Assembly (NCBI GenBank): GCA_021234535.1
Contig: CM037837.1
Span: 186,001 to 250,000 of the forward strand
Direction: 5' to 3'
DNA: 64,000 bases
Origin: Stichopus chloronotus
Taxonomy: Eukaryota > Echinodermata > Holothuroidea > Aspidochirotida > Stichopodidae
The translations under genes and the position numbers were made by a program. Of the stretch, positions 52,201 through 58,480 are shown piece by piece. Numbering within the stretch: position 1 is the stretch's first letter; each line of letters begins with the position of its first letter. The notes below the pieces were generated by a model that did not search any database, was not told the origin of the DNA, and saw only the letters and a program-made list of their open reading frames with translations.

Positions 52201-53108
52201 TAGTCCCTACGCCCTTTCCACACAAGATGCTACAGTACATTTTGAAACATAGAAACCTTGTACTGTGCAATTCTAATTTTATATAGCAGGGACAAAATCC
52301 TGTCTGGCTGGATTTTATCCAGCTGGAATTCAGGTAAGATCCAGCTAAATCCTCTTTGGCTGGATCTAAACCTCAAGATCCAGTGCATTCCTAATAAAGT
52401 TCACGTTGATTACGTATATAACTACACCACAAATTCTGTCGCAAAGTATGCAGGATAAACAAGATGAAGCAGTATGGCCAAAAAAAGAAGTGAGAAACAA
52501 ATGTGCAGTACAACATCTCAATCAAGAAATTTTATATTGCAGTAGTTTTACATGTTCATCAATCTCATACACTTAAAATATTCTGAACATGTTACTGACA
52601 GGCAGACCTACTGTGATCAGACTTACCATGTGGTCGACTTACCATCAAACAAATCCACAAAGTAGTCTAGGTTATTATCTTTTAACCACACTAAAACTTC
52701 TTTTTCACCCCAATCCTCAGGTGGCATCTGCTGGTAGATTTTCGTCTCATTTTTCCTTGACACATCAATGGTCGGTTTGGCTTCTTTCTCCTTTGAATCT
52801 CTACGAACCTGTGCATTCAAGGCCTCCAGGTCAGAAGCGAGTTTCCCAAGCACCATGTAGCCAGGAGGCATGTCTGACGTTCTCTTGTGGTAGTGATTCT
52901 GACTATTGTCATTTCCGTGAGACGCTTGTGTTTCTGAGCTTGAGATGCTGGCAGTGTCTGATTTCAGTTTACTTGACTTCTTTCCAAATGGCAACAGAGA
53001 CACCTTACTTGATTTCTTTCCAACTGAAGTAACTGATGCCGGTGAGTTTGAAGCAGGAGATGGACTTGACTCTTCCAAAGTCTTCTTCTTCTTTTTGAAT
53101 CCAAACAT
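13202..53108 (-). CDS. Scaffold protein: SAM-SAM-RA-RA-coiled coil-PDZ-coiled coil (25 coding exons, 1070 aa)
   Basis: I do not recognise a named gene. The model starts at the first ATG of a basic, serine-rich N-terminus (MFGFKKKKK). It continues with SAM1 (about 131-195), an acidic linker, SAM2 (about 268-333), a basic linker, RA1 (about 443-533), RA2 (about 536-625), a coiled-coil-prone segment (about 700-840), PDZ (about 850-950) and more coiled coil to residue 1070, ending GDEEFC. All 24 introns are GT-AG, and the phases sum to 3213 coding bases with no internal stop. SAM domains self-associate, RA domains bind activated Ras/Rap GTPases, and PDZ domains bind C-terminal tails. A cytoplasmic or junctional GTPase-effector scaffold is therefore inferred. 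Afadin has two RA domains and a PDZ but also FHA and DIL; fungal Ste50 pairs SAM with RA. Untranslated 5' exons and skipped cassette exons may be missing. Confidence 0.85.
13766..13902 (-). CDS. Scaffold exon 24
   Basis: Residues 1016-1060: EILQVFQEEIQEANRQKQYL and ALMLEKAPELLDEMEQDLDA, helical and acidic. Acceptor CTTTCAG, donor AG|GTGGGT. Confidence 0.84.
14428..14529 (-). CDS. Scaffold exon 23
   Basis: Thirty-four codons in phase 0 (residues 982-1015): EEKDLSSILENLDNDVPLWE. Acceptor TCACCAG, donor GTAAGA. A poly-G run (+ strand) lies about 10 bases into the downstream intron. Confidence 0.82.
15067..15109 (-). CDS. Scaffold exon 22: coiled-coil micro-exon
   Basis: A 43-base exon (LALEIVKREAATQN) continuing the coiled coil. 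Acceptor CTTGCAG, donor GTAAGA. Small but phase-consistent on both sides. Confidence 0.75.
15987..16163 (-). CDS. Scaffold exon 21: PDZ end and coiled coil
   Basis: RVIEINNHSTFLSSVAEGNA and VKLVLLRE complete the PDZ fold. A charged helix (DSIQREKDKNKALSSEIKEL) follows. Residues 908-966; acceptor TTTTCAG, donor GTAAGT. Confidence 0.86.
16318..16670 (+). mobile_element. MITE family 1, copy 2
   Basis: The ends are TAAAAAAGGGATACAGGGC and AAACGCCCTATTTCCCTTA; the right end is the near-exact inverse of the left end of copy 1. The interior matches copy 1 (TTGTGGACA, GATAGATTATTCAAAATAA, TAATGTTTTGAGGAGATGA). It lies in the intron between exons 20 and 21 of the scaffold gene. Confidence 0.78.
17268..17458 (-). 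CDS. Scaffold exon 20: PDZ first part
   Basis: Residues 845-907. The PDZ core is visible: GYKFELGNHGNRKGIYISK, then GSMRIGDR. The carboxylate-binding loop reads GYKF where most PDZ domains have GLGF. Acceptor AATTTCAG, donor AG|GTGAGA. Confidence 0.87.
17580..17662. repeat. (GTCT)n/(GTCA)n microsatellite
   Basis: A CTGT run changes to CAGT and back to CTGT, a compound tetranucleotide repeat in a scaffold-gene intron. Confidence 0.85.
18115..18235 (-). CDS. Scaffold exon 19: helical segment
   Basis: Residues 804-844. LRLEEASLVALKLEQTRLLC and NMEVAMADYQMSC are strongly helical. Acceptor CTTCCCAG, donor AAAA|GTGAGT, phase 0. Confidence 0.83.
18729..18849 (-). CDS. Scaffold exon 18: coiled coil
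   Basis: Residues 764-803. FQLEGVTQEVETKQAQIDAL is coiled-coil-like. Acceptor is a long T run then CAG; donor GTAAGT, ending in phase 2. Confidence 0.82.
18890..19250. repeat. Degenerate ~38-bp repeat
   Basis: Words TTCAAGTGACACATATCACC and ATATCACAATA recur at irregular spacing. No coding signal; intronic. Confidence 0.55.
19330..19715. repeat. Minisatellite seeded at the exon 17 donor
   Basis: Units on the - strand contain GATTTAGGTAAAA followed by TACCTCATTAATCTGATTTG. The two units nearest the exon are nearly identical; those further away are diverged. The first unit includes the real exon 17 junction. Confidence 0.7.
19701..19812 (-). CDS. Scaffold exon 17: coiled coil
   Basis: Encodes MEEVFNKLKVTLRRLNTENN and an arginine cluster (residues 727-763). 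Acceptor CTTTCAG. The donor GATTTAG|GTAAAA sits at the start of a minisatellite that repeats this very junction. Confidence 0.84.
19900..20610. repeat. Diverged tandem duplication, ~283-bp and ~115-bp periods
   Basis: CATGAATATTCAAATA-type blocks recur near 19912, 20030 and 20145, with a degenerate match near 20430. CAGAAAA followed by GAGACATGATTTTAG recurs about 283 bp apart (about 20290 and 20575). Intronic and non-coding. Confidence 0.55.
20700..20960. repeat. ACCATTCAAGACCA degenerate repeat
   Basis: Short words ACCATT, AGACCA and CATTCAAG recur throughout this intronic stretch. Low complexity, no gene. Confidence 0.45.
21105..21197 (-). CDS. Scaffold exon 16: coiled coil
   Basis: Thirty-one codons in phase 0 (residues 696-726). 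SDERMRYLEEENRKLRERLK has heptad spacing of hydrophobic residues typical of a coiled coil. Acceptor TTTAAG, donor GTGAGT. Confidence 0.82.
21668..21754 (-). CDS. Scaffold exon 15
   Basis: Twenty-nine codons in phase 0 (residues 667-695), starting MATIEKSLQPKIGRSVSWSV; RSVSWS could be a basophilic phosphosite. Because it is flanked by phase-0 introns, exons 14-16 could each be skipped without a frameshift. Confidence 0.78.
22158..22229 (-). CDS. Scaffold exon 14
   Basis: Twenty-four codons in phase 0 (residues 643-666), including MDVLAVKVDDEKLNQLEKE, likely helical. Acceptor ATCGTAG, donor GTGAGC. Confidence 0.78.
22973..23110. mobile_element. Terminal fragment of a hAT-like element
   Basis: CAGTGATTCTCAGCCTGGGG is typical of a hAT terminal repeat. 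It is followed by G/C palindromes (GGTCTGCGGACCC, GGGGGTCCG) that resemble subterminal repeats of such elements. I could not find the other end or an 8-bp target duplication. Confidence 0.5.
23716..23876 (-). CDS. Scaffold exon 13: RA2 end and linker
   Basis: LHEVNDDTLLLQQ and AYVLCKKE close RA2; a polar E/S-rich linker follows to residue 642. Acceptor TTAACAG, donor GTAAGA, phase 0. Confidence 0.83.
24240..24545. repeat. ~93-bp tandem repeat seeded at the exon 12 donor
   Basis: Three diverged units on the - strand run GGAGGTACxxTATCCATCA, ..., CATTCAGTCAGTGTTTCACAG. The exon-proximal unit starts at the true donor GGAG|GTACAG; the copy at about 24341 reads GGAG|GTACGT, a decoy donor. Confidence 0.65.
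24527..24686 (-). CDS. Scaffold exon 12: RA2 first part
   Basis: GKLVALSLSTPASELIPLAL and EFCLLEVDSKG form the start of a second RA domain (residues 536-588). Acceptor TTTTGCAG, donor GTACAG. The donor region is repeated in tandem downstream in the intron (see the repeat at 24240-24545). Confidence 0.84.
25217..25430 (+). mobile_element. MITE family 2, partial copy
   Basis: Left end CTACAATCTTGGACAATAC and internal blocks (CATGTTTCAAATGTTGCGTT) match the complete copy at 59106-59309. The right end is degraded. Confidence 0.5.
26411..26529 (-). CDS. Scaffold exon 11: RA1 last part
   Basis: VTDREMDDNENPLKVRRNW and GHFELRQR match the RA-domain end (L-D-D-x-E-x-P-L ... W ... F-x-L). Residues 496-535. 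Acceptor ATCTCAG, donor GTGATA (a weaker site), phase 0. Confidence 0.84.
26805..27475. repeat. Degenerate minisatellite, AGAGGCTACRAGGATACGCAG core
   Basis: At least ten units spaced 50-110 bp share GAGGCTAC followed by RAGGATAYGCAGTCAA. They fill most of the intron between exons 10 and 11 near its centre. No coding signal. Confidence 0.65.
28124..28279 (-). CDS. Scaffold exon 10: RA1 first part
   Basis: KPVRLKLEIEENDKVKDLIN then a helix and PRLYCIAEVCITDN give the beta-beta-alpha-beta start of a Ras-association fold (residues 444-495). Acceptor CCTTCAG, donor GTGAGA. Confidence 0.82.
29815..30345 (-). mobile_element. Helentron-associated repeat, truncated copy C
   Basis: Four diverged ~144-bp units in - orientation (TTTCACAATTTGACCCCTGT, CAATAGGGTTCTTCCACTC) end at a CA/TG-rich tract (30325-30385). 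The usual GATTCCTTGCC terminus is absent. Sequence beyond the tract resembles that beyond copy E at 43700. Confidence 0.68.
30498..30542. repeat. (GACA)n microsatellite next to exon 9
   Basis: An interrupted AGACAGAC tract ends only about 10 bases from the exon 9 splice donor, so length changes could affect splicing (inference). Confidence 0.8.
30552..30637 (-). CDS. Scaffold exon 9: linker before RA1
   Basis: Encodes SFTKLRDALTGMSKNPSLVR and VWTDIGAA (residues about 415-443), leading into RA1. Acceptor TTTTGCAG, donor A|GTGAGT, phases 2 and 1. Confidence 0.83.
33869..36750 (-). mobile_element. Helentron-associated (pearl/DINE-1-like) element, copy B
   Basis: Reading the - strand: TTTGATTCCTTGCCGAAGGC with a second GGAATC arm, a (TG)n tract (about 36660-36700), about nine 144-bp units (35270-36650), then GGCAAAGGAATCGC, hairpin AAGCC-TTTT-GGCTT and CTGG|TT. 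Both termini match copy A. Adjacent units at 35787-35930 and 35931-36074 are identical, so the array expanded recently. A 1175-bp transposon splits the element at 34092-35266. Confidence 0.8.
34092..35266. mobile_element. Nested DNA transposon with CAGGGATGA ends and 5-bp target duplication
   Basis: Ends are CAGGGATGA and TCATCCCTG, flanked on both sides by ATCAA (34087-34091, 35267-35271). Removing it restores the host repeat unit (ATATATCAAGTATGACATC). Subterminal hairpins GGTCGTC-CGA-GACGACC and GGTTGTCC-TTC-GGACAACC are perfect. The interior codes for nothing recognisable. The TIR looks hAT-like, but hAT normally makes 8-bp duplications; a 5-bp variant group is possible. Confidence 0.72.
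38055..38390 (-). mobile_element. tRNA-derived SINE
   Basis: The - strand begins with a tRNA-like head: A box TAGTGGTAGATCA (near 38370-38380) and B box GGTCAAGTCCC (38331-38342), 27 bases apart. A ~200-bp body follows, then AAGTGCTTTGTAAAT and an AT-rich tail (TAATTAATTAATAG). The anticodon stem-loop is imperfect, so it is not a working tRNA gene. Confidence 0.62.
40108..40312 (-). CDS. Scaffold exon 8: serine-rich linker with basic end
   Basis: Residues about 347-414. It is polar and likely disordered, with possible phosphosites (QSPSPRVQ, STGSESDVSW), and ends in a KGKKKKR run. It is isolated between a 6.2-kb and a 9.5-kb intron, but acceptor (GGGCAG), donor (GTAAGT) and phase all fit. 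Confidence 0.82.
40735..41190. repeat. ~225-bp tandem duplication
   Basis: Two diverged copies share GTTGACCATGGTATGAG / GTTGGCCATGGAATGAG, then TTGATGC, GGATTTGAGATTTACAAAG / GGATTGGGATTTACAGTG and TTTCAGGTGTCAGA / TTTCAGGCGTCAGA. Confidence 0.6.
43030..43720 (-). mobile_element. Helentron-associated repeat, decayed copy E
   Basis: Diverged units (TTTGATCCCTTCCAACCGCA, CATGAGATATTCTGTTTACA) end at a CACACA tract (about 43650-43680), then CATTATCGAAGCCAAA. The same CATCGAAACCAAA flank follows the tract of copy C. Confidence 0.5.
46492..46596 (-). CDS. Scaffold exon 7: SAM2 last helix
   Basis: MKMDSSEDRERFLFSLYDAC is the final SAM helix, followed by a polar linker to residue 346. Acceptor GATGCAG, donor A|GTGAGT. 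Confidence 0.85.
46597..48802 (-). other. Intron between scaffold exons 6 and 7
   Basis: Mostly occupied by the hAT element at 46897-48136. The remaining sequence is AT-rich with no feature I can support. Confidence 0.6.
46897..48136. mobile_element. Non-autonomous hAT element, 1240 bp, 8-bp target duplication
   Basis: Left end CAGGCTTGGGGTGATCA and right end TCGTCCCAATCCTG are imperfect inverted repeats (CAGGMTTGGG). Both are flanked by CTTAAGTG (46889-46896, 48137-48144). Both subterminal regions are packed with TGTAATTGATTACA-type words, as is common in hAT elements. The centre shows no transposase; the best open frame is 76 codons. Confidence 0.85.
48803..48853 (-). CDS. Scaffold exon 6: SAM2 middle
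   Basis: A 51-base micro-exon encoding HHVTGSKLKNIDMSLL. It has the same length, phase and place in the fold as exon 2 in SAM1, so the two SAM-coding exon sets probably arose by duplication (inference). Confidence 0.88.
49240..49935 (-). mobile_element. Helentron-associated repeat, copy D
   Basis: Five diverged ~144-bp units in - orientation (CTTCCCTTCTTGAGTTAT, AAATGACCTTTGACCTCCAC, CTCAATAAGGTACAC). No conserved terminus is visible at either side. Confidence 0.65.
50033..50170 (-). CDS. Scaffold exon 5: start of SAM2
   Basis: After a short linker, IEDWTKEDVVVWLESIRLGK and YSKHFL give the first helices of a second SAM domain (residues about 268-294). Acceptor CAAAG, donor GTGAGT, phase 1 at both ends. 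Confidence 0.9.
50315..50465 (-). CDS. Scaffold exon 4: acidic linker
   Basis: Residues 199-248, rich in D and E (DNDEDEVDISLPGLEDGG, then SDWESFEESDDFDD). It is a disordered acidic spacer between the SAM domains. Acceptor TTTCAG, donor GTGAGT. Confidence 0.88.
50651..50727 (-). CDS. Scaffold exon 3: SAM1 last helix
   Basis: Completes SAM1 with TDLRKRLLSAVHHLMSTQQ, the long C-terminal helix (residues 173-198). Acceptor CACTTCAG, donor GTATAG, ending in phase 0. Confidence 0.88.
51260..51310 (-). CDS. Scaffold exon 2: SAM1 middle
   Basis: A 51-base micro-exon in phase 1 encoding CDIDGDYLLQITEEDL, the SAM mid-loop and helix (GDxLLxLTEEDL type). Acceptor CTCAACAG, donor GTGAGT. Confidence 0.9.
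   Translation of the reverse strand, partial: DVILMEIICCRSLRKI
51311..52642 (-). other. Intron between scaffold exons 1 and 2
   Basis: No coding exon found. At 52298-52382 the words GGCTGGATTT and ATCCAGCT recur in direct and inverted order and could fold into hairpins. The remainder is unremarkable AT-rich sequence. Confidence 0.5.
52643..53108 (-). CDS. Scaffold exon 1: basic N-terminus and start of SAM1
   Basis: Residues 1-155. Lysine and serine clusters (KKKKK; FGKKSSK occurs once with a near copy GKKSSK) suggest membrane or phosphate binding, but that is inference. SAM1 begins PPEDWGEKEVLVWLKDNNLD. Donor GATG|GTAAGT in phase 1. The start is the first ATG in frame; 5' UTR or an upstream splice acceptor (TTGCCAG, about 53128) lies just above. 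Confidence 0.85.
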
Positions 53109-56100
53109 TTTGTGACCTTCTTGATTCTTACAGCTGGCAACTTATGGCTGGTGATTCTAATAAAAGTAATACAAATAGAAGTCAATACAACATACTGTAG
53201 GATACATCATCAATTAAAATCTCACAAGCTTTATGACAAGTCACTTGGTATGTTTTAAAGAGTGATACGCACTGTTCACTGCTAGTGGTCAGAAATACCA
53301 GTCCATCATAGTTTTAACCTTCAGACCAATTTGATGATCGGAGCAGCAAGTTGAAGCAAAGGTCCTCACTGGTTTCAAAATCTAATCCTTACTCTAACTT
53401 AGTGGAACAGGTGCCATTTGAAAGATTAGCCTAAAATTGGAAAACGGTATTGCTTACAAGTAATAGTTTCGTTGAGATGTAAAATTTTCAAAAACAATAT
53501 CAGAACCACTTTAACCTCAATTGCCGAACGATAATCATTGTGTCAAGTTTGCACCAATATCATTATATCATAGTGGTAAGTTTGCACCAAAGCTCATCTG
53601 AATGAATATGAGTAAAACTATGGATTGTGCACAGAAGTCACACTGAACAGCCTCAGTCTAACGATCATTCTGACATGACACTTCCAGTTATTTTTATGTA
53701 GATCAAACTAAGTCATTTAAGTTTAAGGCAACCGCAAAGTCTGATCTCTTGTTTCCAAATTGTACACAGTGAGTCATCAAAATCTACTTTAAGGAATATT
53801 TTTTTTCCTCAAATGTACAGACAAGATTGTGTTGCTCATTTTACAGACAATATCAGAAGCAAAATGGCATATGATATCATTTGCTGATATTGCAACAACA
53901 CTTACAAAGAAGGTCAACAACTACTTATTTTTCAACTCTGACATATGGCACATTTGAAAATTACATACCTCTTGAGAATGTTAGTACAGTAAAAAAATTT
54001 CCTTGTTAGTGTGAAACTGATAAGGCATTGACTAGCATGCAGTACTTGGAATAAAAAAGAAGATCGGCTTCATAACTTGTTACTTGCAAATTCGGCTGGT
54101 CCAATTACAGACATGTCCCATACATCGCAAATTGGCGTCACAAAATAAAATATTAAACTATGTGATACACCACTTGACACTTCTGGAGTCTCCTAGGTTC
54201 TTTAACGCACTTATTAATTGTATGATGCACCTCTTGACCCCCGGGAAAAGTGCGTCAAAGTCCACTATGTGCGTCGACATTCGTGTCCGCCGAAGCACCC
54301 CTGCGGCTTCCAATGGACGCACCTTTTAAAGACATTGAATCACCTCGAACTGTATTTTTGACTGACCTGTTCTTGACATTGACGCACTGAAGGAACTTAA
54401 AATATCATCCTCCGAAAGCTCAAATATGTATGTATGAAATTTCCGCCATTATACAAAGAAGGCCTATTCATTTTCCCGATACAAATTACCACGAATTGCC
54501 ATTTCCAAGCTTTACGAGTACAGCTGCAAGCATACAGCGCATATCTCCTGCAAGCGTTCAAGACAATGGCTACCATAACAGGCATGAAAATAAATGTTGG
54601 AAAGAAAACTCAGCCTTGCCCTCTTTTCATTTTGTGTGTTAGGCTAAGCGTCTACTACATTCGTTTTATTTCAAGGACAGGTTTATCAGTGAACGATATA
54701 AATTTCTACTTGTTTGAACTTGAAATACAAAAGGAAAAAATTGGTTTTCTCCATTCATGAGTTTAAATTGCCTTTTTAATGATGTTCACTTTTTAACGGT
54801 GTCTTTGATTGTAGTCTATCATATTTTTTCCTACTTGAGAAGTGACAAATCGGAGCAAATATCACTCAGTGTTTGCGTTCATGTAGACCTAATGCCGTAT
54901 GTCATAAAGAGAATTCTGTACTGTTGGCGTATAAAACTCTGTTGTCAACAAGTGGCACGTAGGACTACAACCATGACTTAAAATGTGATATGAATCAAGC
55001 CACATAAAAAGACTAGGCCTATTGCATTTAAAATCAACTCTTGGTGCACATTTTAATTCTTACGTGTTGCTTGTCTGTCATTTATGACTGCAAACTAATT
55101 ACCACAAAGAGAACGTTAAATATCAGGTGTTGCTGTTTTGGCTATCTATGATTATAGTACTGAAGAAGGATACATGGCTAGGCTATGTGCAGAACTAAAT
55201 GCCTGTTACATCCCAAACAATATTCCATCCACAGGTGTATCACAATATTTTACAAGGGCAGTGTATGTATGTATATGATAACAGAGCCTGATGTTCGATA
55301 TCGAAGGTTTTCCGGCCAGAATGTGCTGGGTTGCCGTATCTGAATACCACGGTCAATGAACATAGTAAATGACTTATATTTATGGAAAATAGGGGAGGGG
55401 TTTGCTACTGCATGATCCCAATAACATTATGACGTTTATAAATAACAAGGAATGATTGAATACGGCCTGTAAGGAAAAGTAAAAAAAAAATTTTCTCGTC
55501 CACACTTTTCAAAACCATTTTAGTGTGCGGGCCTTTTTTTTTAAACACGGGAACCCCAAAGGCCCATTCGCAGCACTTCAAACTTTTTTTACACTCTCCC
55601 CTACTGTATCAATGAGTGGCATGTTGCAAAGACATCACTGAGGACCTGGAGAGGTGATTTTCATGGTTGAGACATGACATTTTTGGTTAAAAATCCGACT
55701 TTTGATAGTAAAAAGAAATTCGTGCATAATCATTCTAAGAAGTGCATTTGAGCAGAGCTTACGATGATTTACTTTGAGCTAGATGCATCGATTTTTCCAT
55801 TTGAAGAGGCATACTGCACAGATAGTCCTGCAAAACATAAATACCATTTGTTTGCATAATTGTTGTTCCAAAAAAAAAGTTTTCTGCGGAGATGATGTTG
55901 TAACGTAAGTTACGTAAGATAGCGTAAAATCTTAAAACTTTTCTACTTTTTTTTTTCATTTGTAAAAAGAAAAACAGAAATCGTAACCCGAATATTCCTT
56001 CAATTTGATTCTGTAATACCAACGTCTTAACAATGCAACAAAAGTCCTGTCATTTAGGTCAGTTAAAACCACATACTGTAGCGTAAGTTTGACGCCAGTA

Positions 56101-56220
56101 GCTTTTTTTTATTGTAAAAGAAATGTAAATCATACATTTAACAATTTTTATTATACTGTTGTTAGAGCTAATTAAATACTGTCAATCACATTGTACACCA
56201 GAGACTATGAATCCCTTTTT
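53109..56220. other. Upstream flank of the scaffold gene
   Basis: This should hold the 5' UTR exon(s) and promoter of the - strand scaffold gene, but I cannot place them. A patch at about 54100-54390 is richer in CpG than its surroundings and repeats the words GACGCAC and GATGCACC. Open frames at 54397-54981 have no family signature. Confidence 0.45.
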
Positions 56221-56261
56221 TATAAATAATTATTATTTAATCTACATGACCTGTCTTCCCC

Positions 56262-56330
56262 AGGTTGCGCACCCTTCGAAGCTGGTTCGCGGGAAATTCC
56301 CGGCGGTTATGGGAAACCAGCATGGCTGAA
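56262..56330. promoter_or_regulatory. CpG-rich patch with palindromic kappaB-like and E2F-like site
   Basis: CGGGAAATTCCCG (56290-56302) is a perfect 13-bp palindrome containing GGGAAATTCCC, which fits the NF-kappaB consensus. Overlapping TTCGCGGGAAA (56287-56296) fits E2F. CpG is otherwise rare nearby. It could be the promoter of the - strand scaffold gene 3.2 kb away; that is inference. Confidence 0.4.
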
Positions 56331-57029
56331 CAATTTTTTCTTACATTAAAAAAAACAACAACAAAACAAACAGGGAAACTTAAAAGCAAAAATAAATAAA
56401 AGAGAACAATGAAAAAAAGGCTGGGAATAAGCTAGGCCTATTTTTATCATTATTACCACAGGCCTGTCAATGCGGTGCTGAGGATATTCACTCACAGACT
56501 TACATTGCGTAAAAGATTTCTGTCCTTCAGCCACAGGATTTTAATGTGCACGGTGATATATTTATGTAACCATGTGGGCATGGTTTATAATATTTTTGAG
56601 TTGAATATTGGACTCATATTGGACTTGTTTCTGACATTTTGTAAGTGGCACTTTACTCTTCACATGTCAATAAATTTAGAGCTAAACTTGCCTAGACTTG
56701 AATGACAGTTTGGTCTAATTAATTTTCAACTAATAGGCCTATTTGCCGTTTTGCAATGAACGCAAATACAGTCTTCTCTCTTAAACGTAGGAAATGTTTT
56801 GTAGGGAGCTTCAACTTTATTTTAAATACCATTTTGCTACAGTATGCAAGGAAGCCCACCCCCAAGGGACTTTGTATCACTCTCTTTCCTCACAGACGCC
56901 GAGGTTCCACCAGTGATCTGTATCCCATAACCACTGTGATGGAATAGCAGCAGAATATATCTTGTTTACCACACAAGACTGCAGATTCGGATTTTATAGT
57001 TTTTACCAAAACGTATGTACAGTATTTAC

Positions 57030-58480
57030 CTGTGTGCCACCAGACTAATCAGGTGGCTGATGGGGAAAGGAGTCAAAGACTCATATAATCCCCCATTAGT
57101 CTTCTTAAGCGATCTTTGGTAAGGAAGGACTTGAATGAGTTTGTGGATTTACATTCCACAGCTTCAGGTGGTAACTGGTTCCAGGTTATGATAACTCTTT
57201 GAGTGAAAAAATTCTTTCTGGTATGCAGTCTACAGGAACCCTTATAAAACATGTGGCTGTGACCTCTGGTAAATCCATGCCTCCTTTCAAAAAGAATTTT
57301 AGATTCTACATCCTAATAATCCGGTAAACCTCAAGAAGATCTGCCCTAAACCTTCTCATCTCTAATGACATAAGCCCGAGATCATCAAGCCTACACTCAT
57401 AAGATAAATGACACACATCTGGAATCATACCTGAAAACCTCCTCTGAACCTTTTCGATCAAATTAACATCTTTCCTCAACTGAGGATTCCATACCGGACT
57501 ACAGTATTCCAAGACAGGGTGGACTAATGATTTATAGAGTGGCAGGAGGATTTCCCTCTCTTTAAAAATCAAAGTTCTGCTCAAGATACCAAGTGTTTTA
57601 TTGGCTTTTTTAACTATCTCTGCAACATGTTTACTTGGTTTCAAAGACTTATGAACAATAACACCTAGATCCTTCTCTTCATCGATGGTCTGTAACAGCT
57701 TTCCTCCCATAAAATATGAAGTATTGGGATTACTCCCACCAATATGAAGCACTTTACATTTATCAACATTGAATAACATTTGCCAGTCCTCTGACCATTT
57801 ATACACCATATCCAAATCTTTCTGCAAACAAGCAACATCACCTTCACAATGGACCTTAGAAAACAATTTAGTATCGTCAGCAAACTAAATAATACCTCCT
57901 GCAACATCATCATCAATGTCATTAATAAAAACAGTAAACAGAACTGGTCCTCACACTGACCCTTGAGGTACATTGCTACAAACGGTTGACCAATCAGAAA
58001 AGGCACCAACACGTTGCACCCTCTGCTTTCTACCACGCAACCAAGCTTTAATCCAGTCACTCACAAGTCCAGAAACACCATGTGCTTGAAGTTTGGCAAC
58101 CAGACATAGAAAAGGAACTTTGTCAAAAGCCTTTTGGAAGTCTAAATATACAACATCTACAGCAAGCCCCTGATCAACATACTTGGTTACCTCATCCATA
58201 AAAACAAGCAAGTTCGATAAGCAAGATTTGCCACTCACAAAGCCATGCTGGGAAGAACCAGTTAGCTTATGGACACTGAGGTGATTAACCAATTTATGCC
58301 TAATAATGGATTCCATTACTTTGCACACATGAGAAGTAAGACTCACAGGCCTGTAATTGCCAGGATTACTTTTTGCTCCTTTCTTAAAAATAGGTACAAC
58401 ATTGGCATTTCTCCAATCATCAGGTACAGATGAATTCTCCATGCTACTCTTAGAAATCTTAAACAAAGGCAAAGTCAAAT
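57030..58480 (-). pseudogene. 5'-truncated non-LTR (LINE, CR1/L2-like) reverse transcriptase
   Basis: The frame starts inside the RT domain (PDDWRNANVVPIFKKG, YRPVSLTS, VYLDFQKAFDKVP, NVPQGSV) and continues past the catalytic FADD box to a C-terminal FFTQRV...WNQLP-type motif. Two in-frame stops (57951-57953 just after PQGSV, and 57885-57887 just before FADD) and a frameshift near 57305 break it. The endonuclease half is missing, as expected for 5' truncation. Inactive. Confidence 0.88.

Noticed and set aside
52589..53032. 147-codon open frame on the + strand
   Set aside because: It is antisense to scaffold exon 1, whose frame contains a SAM domain and continues in phase over 24 junctions.
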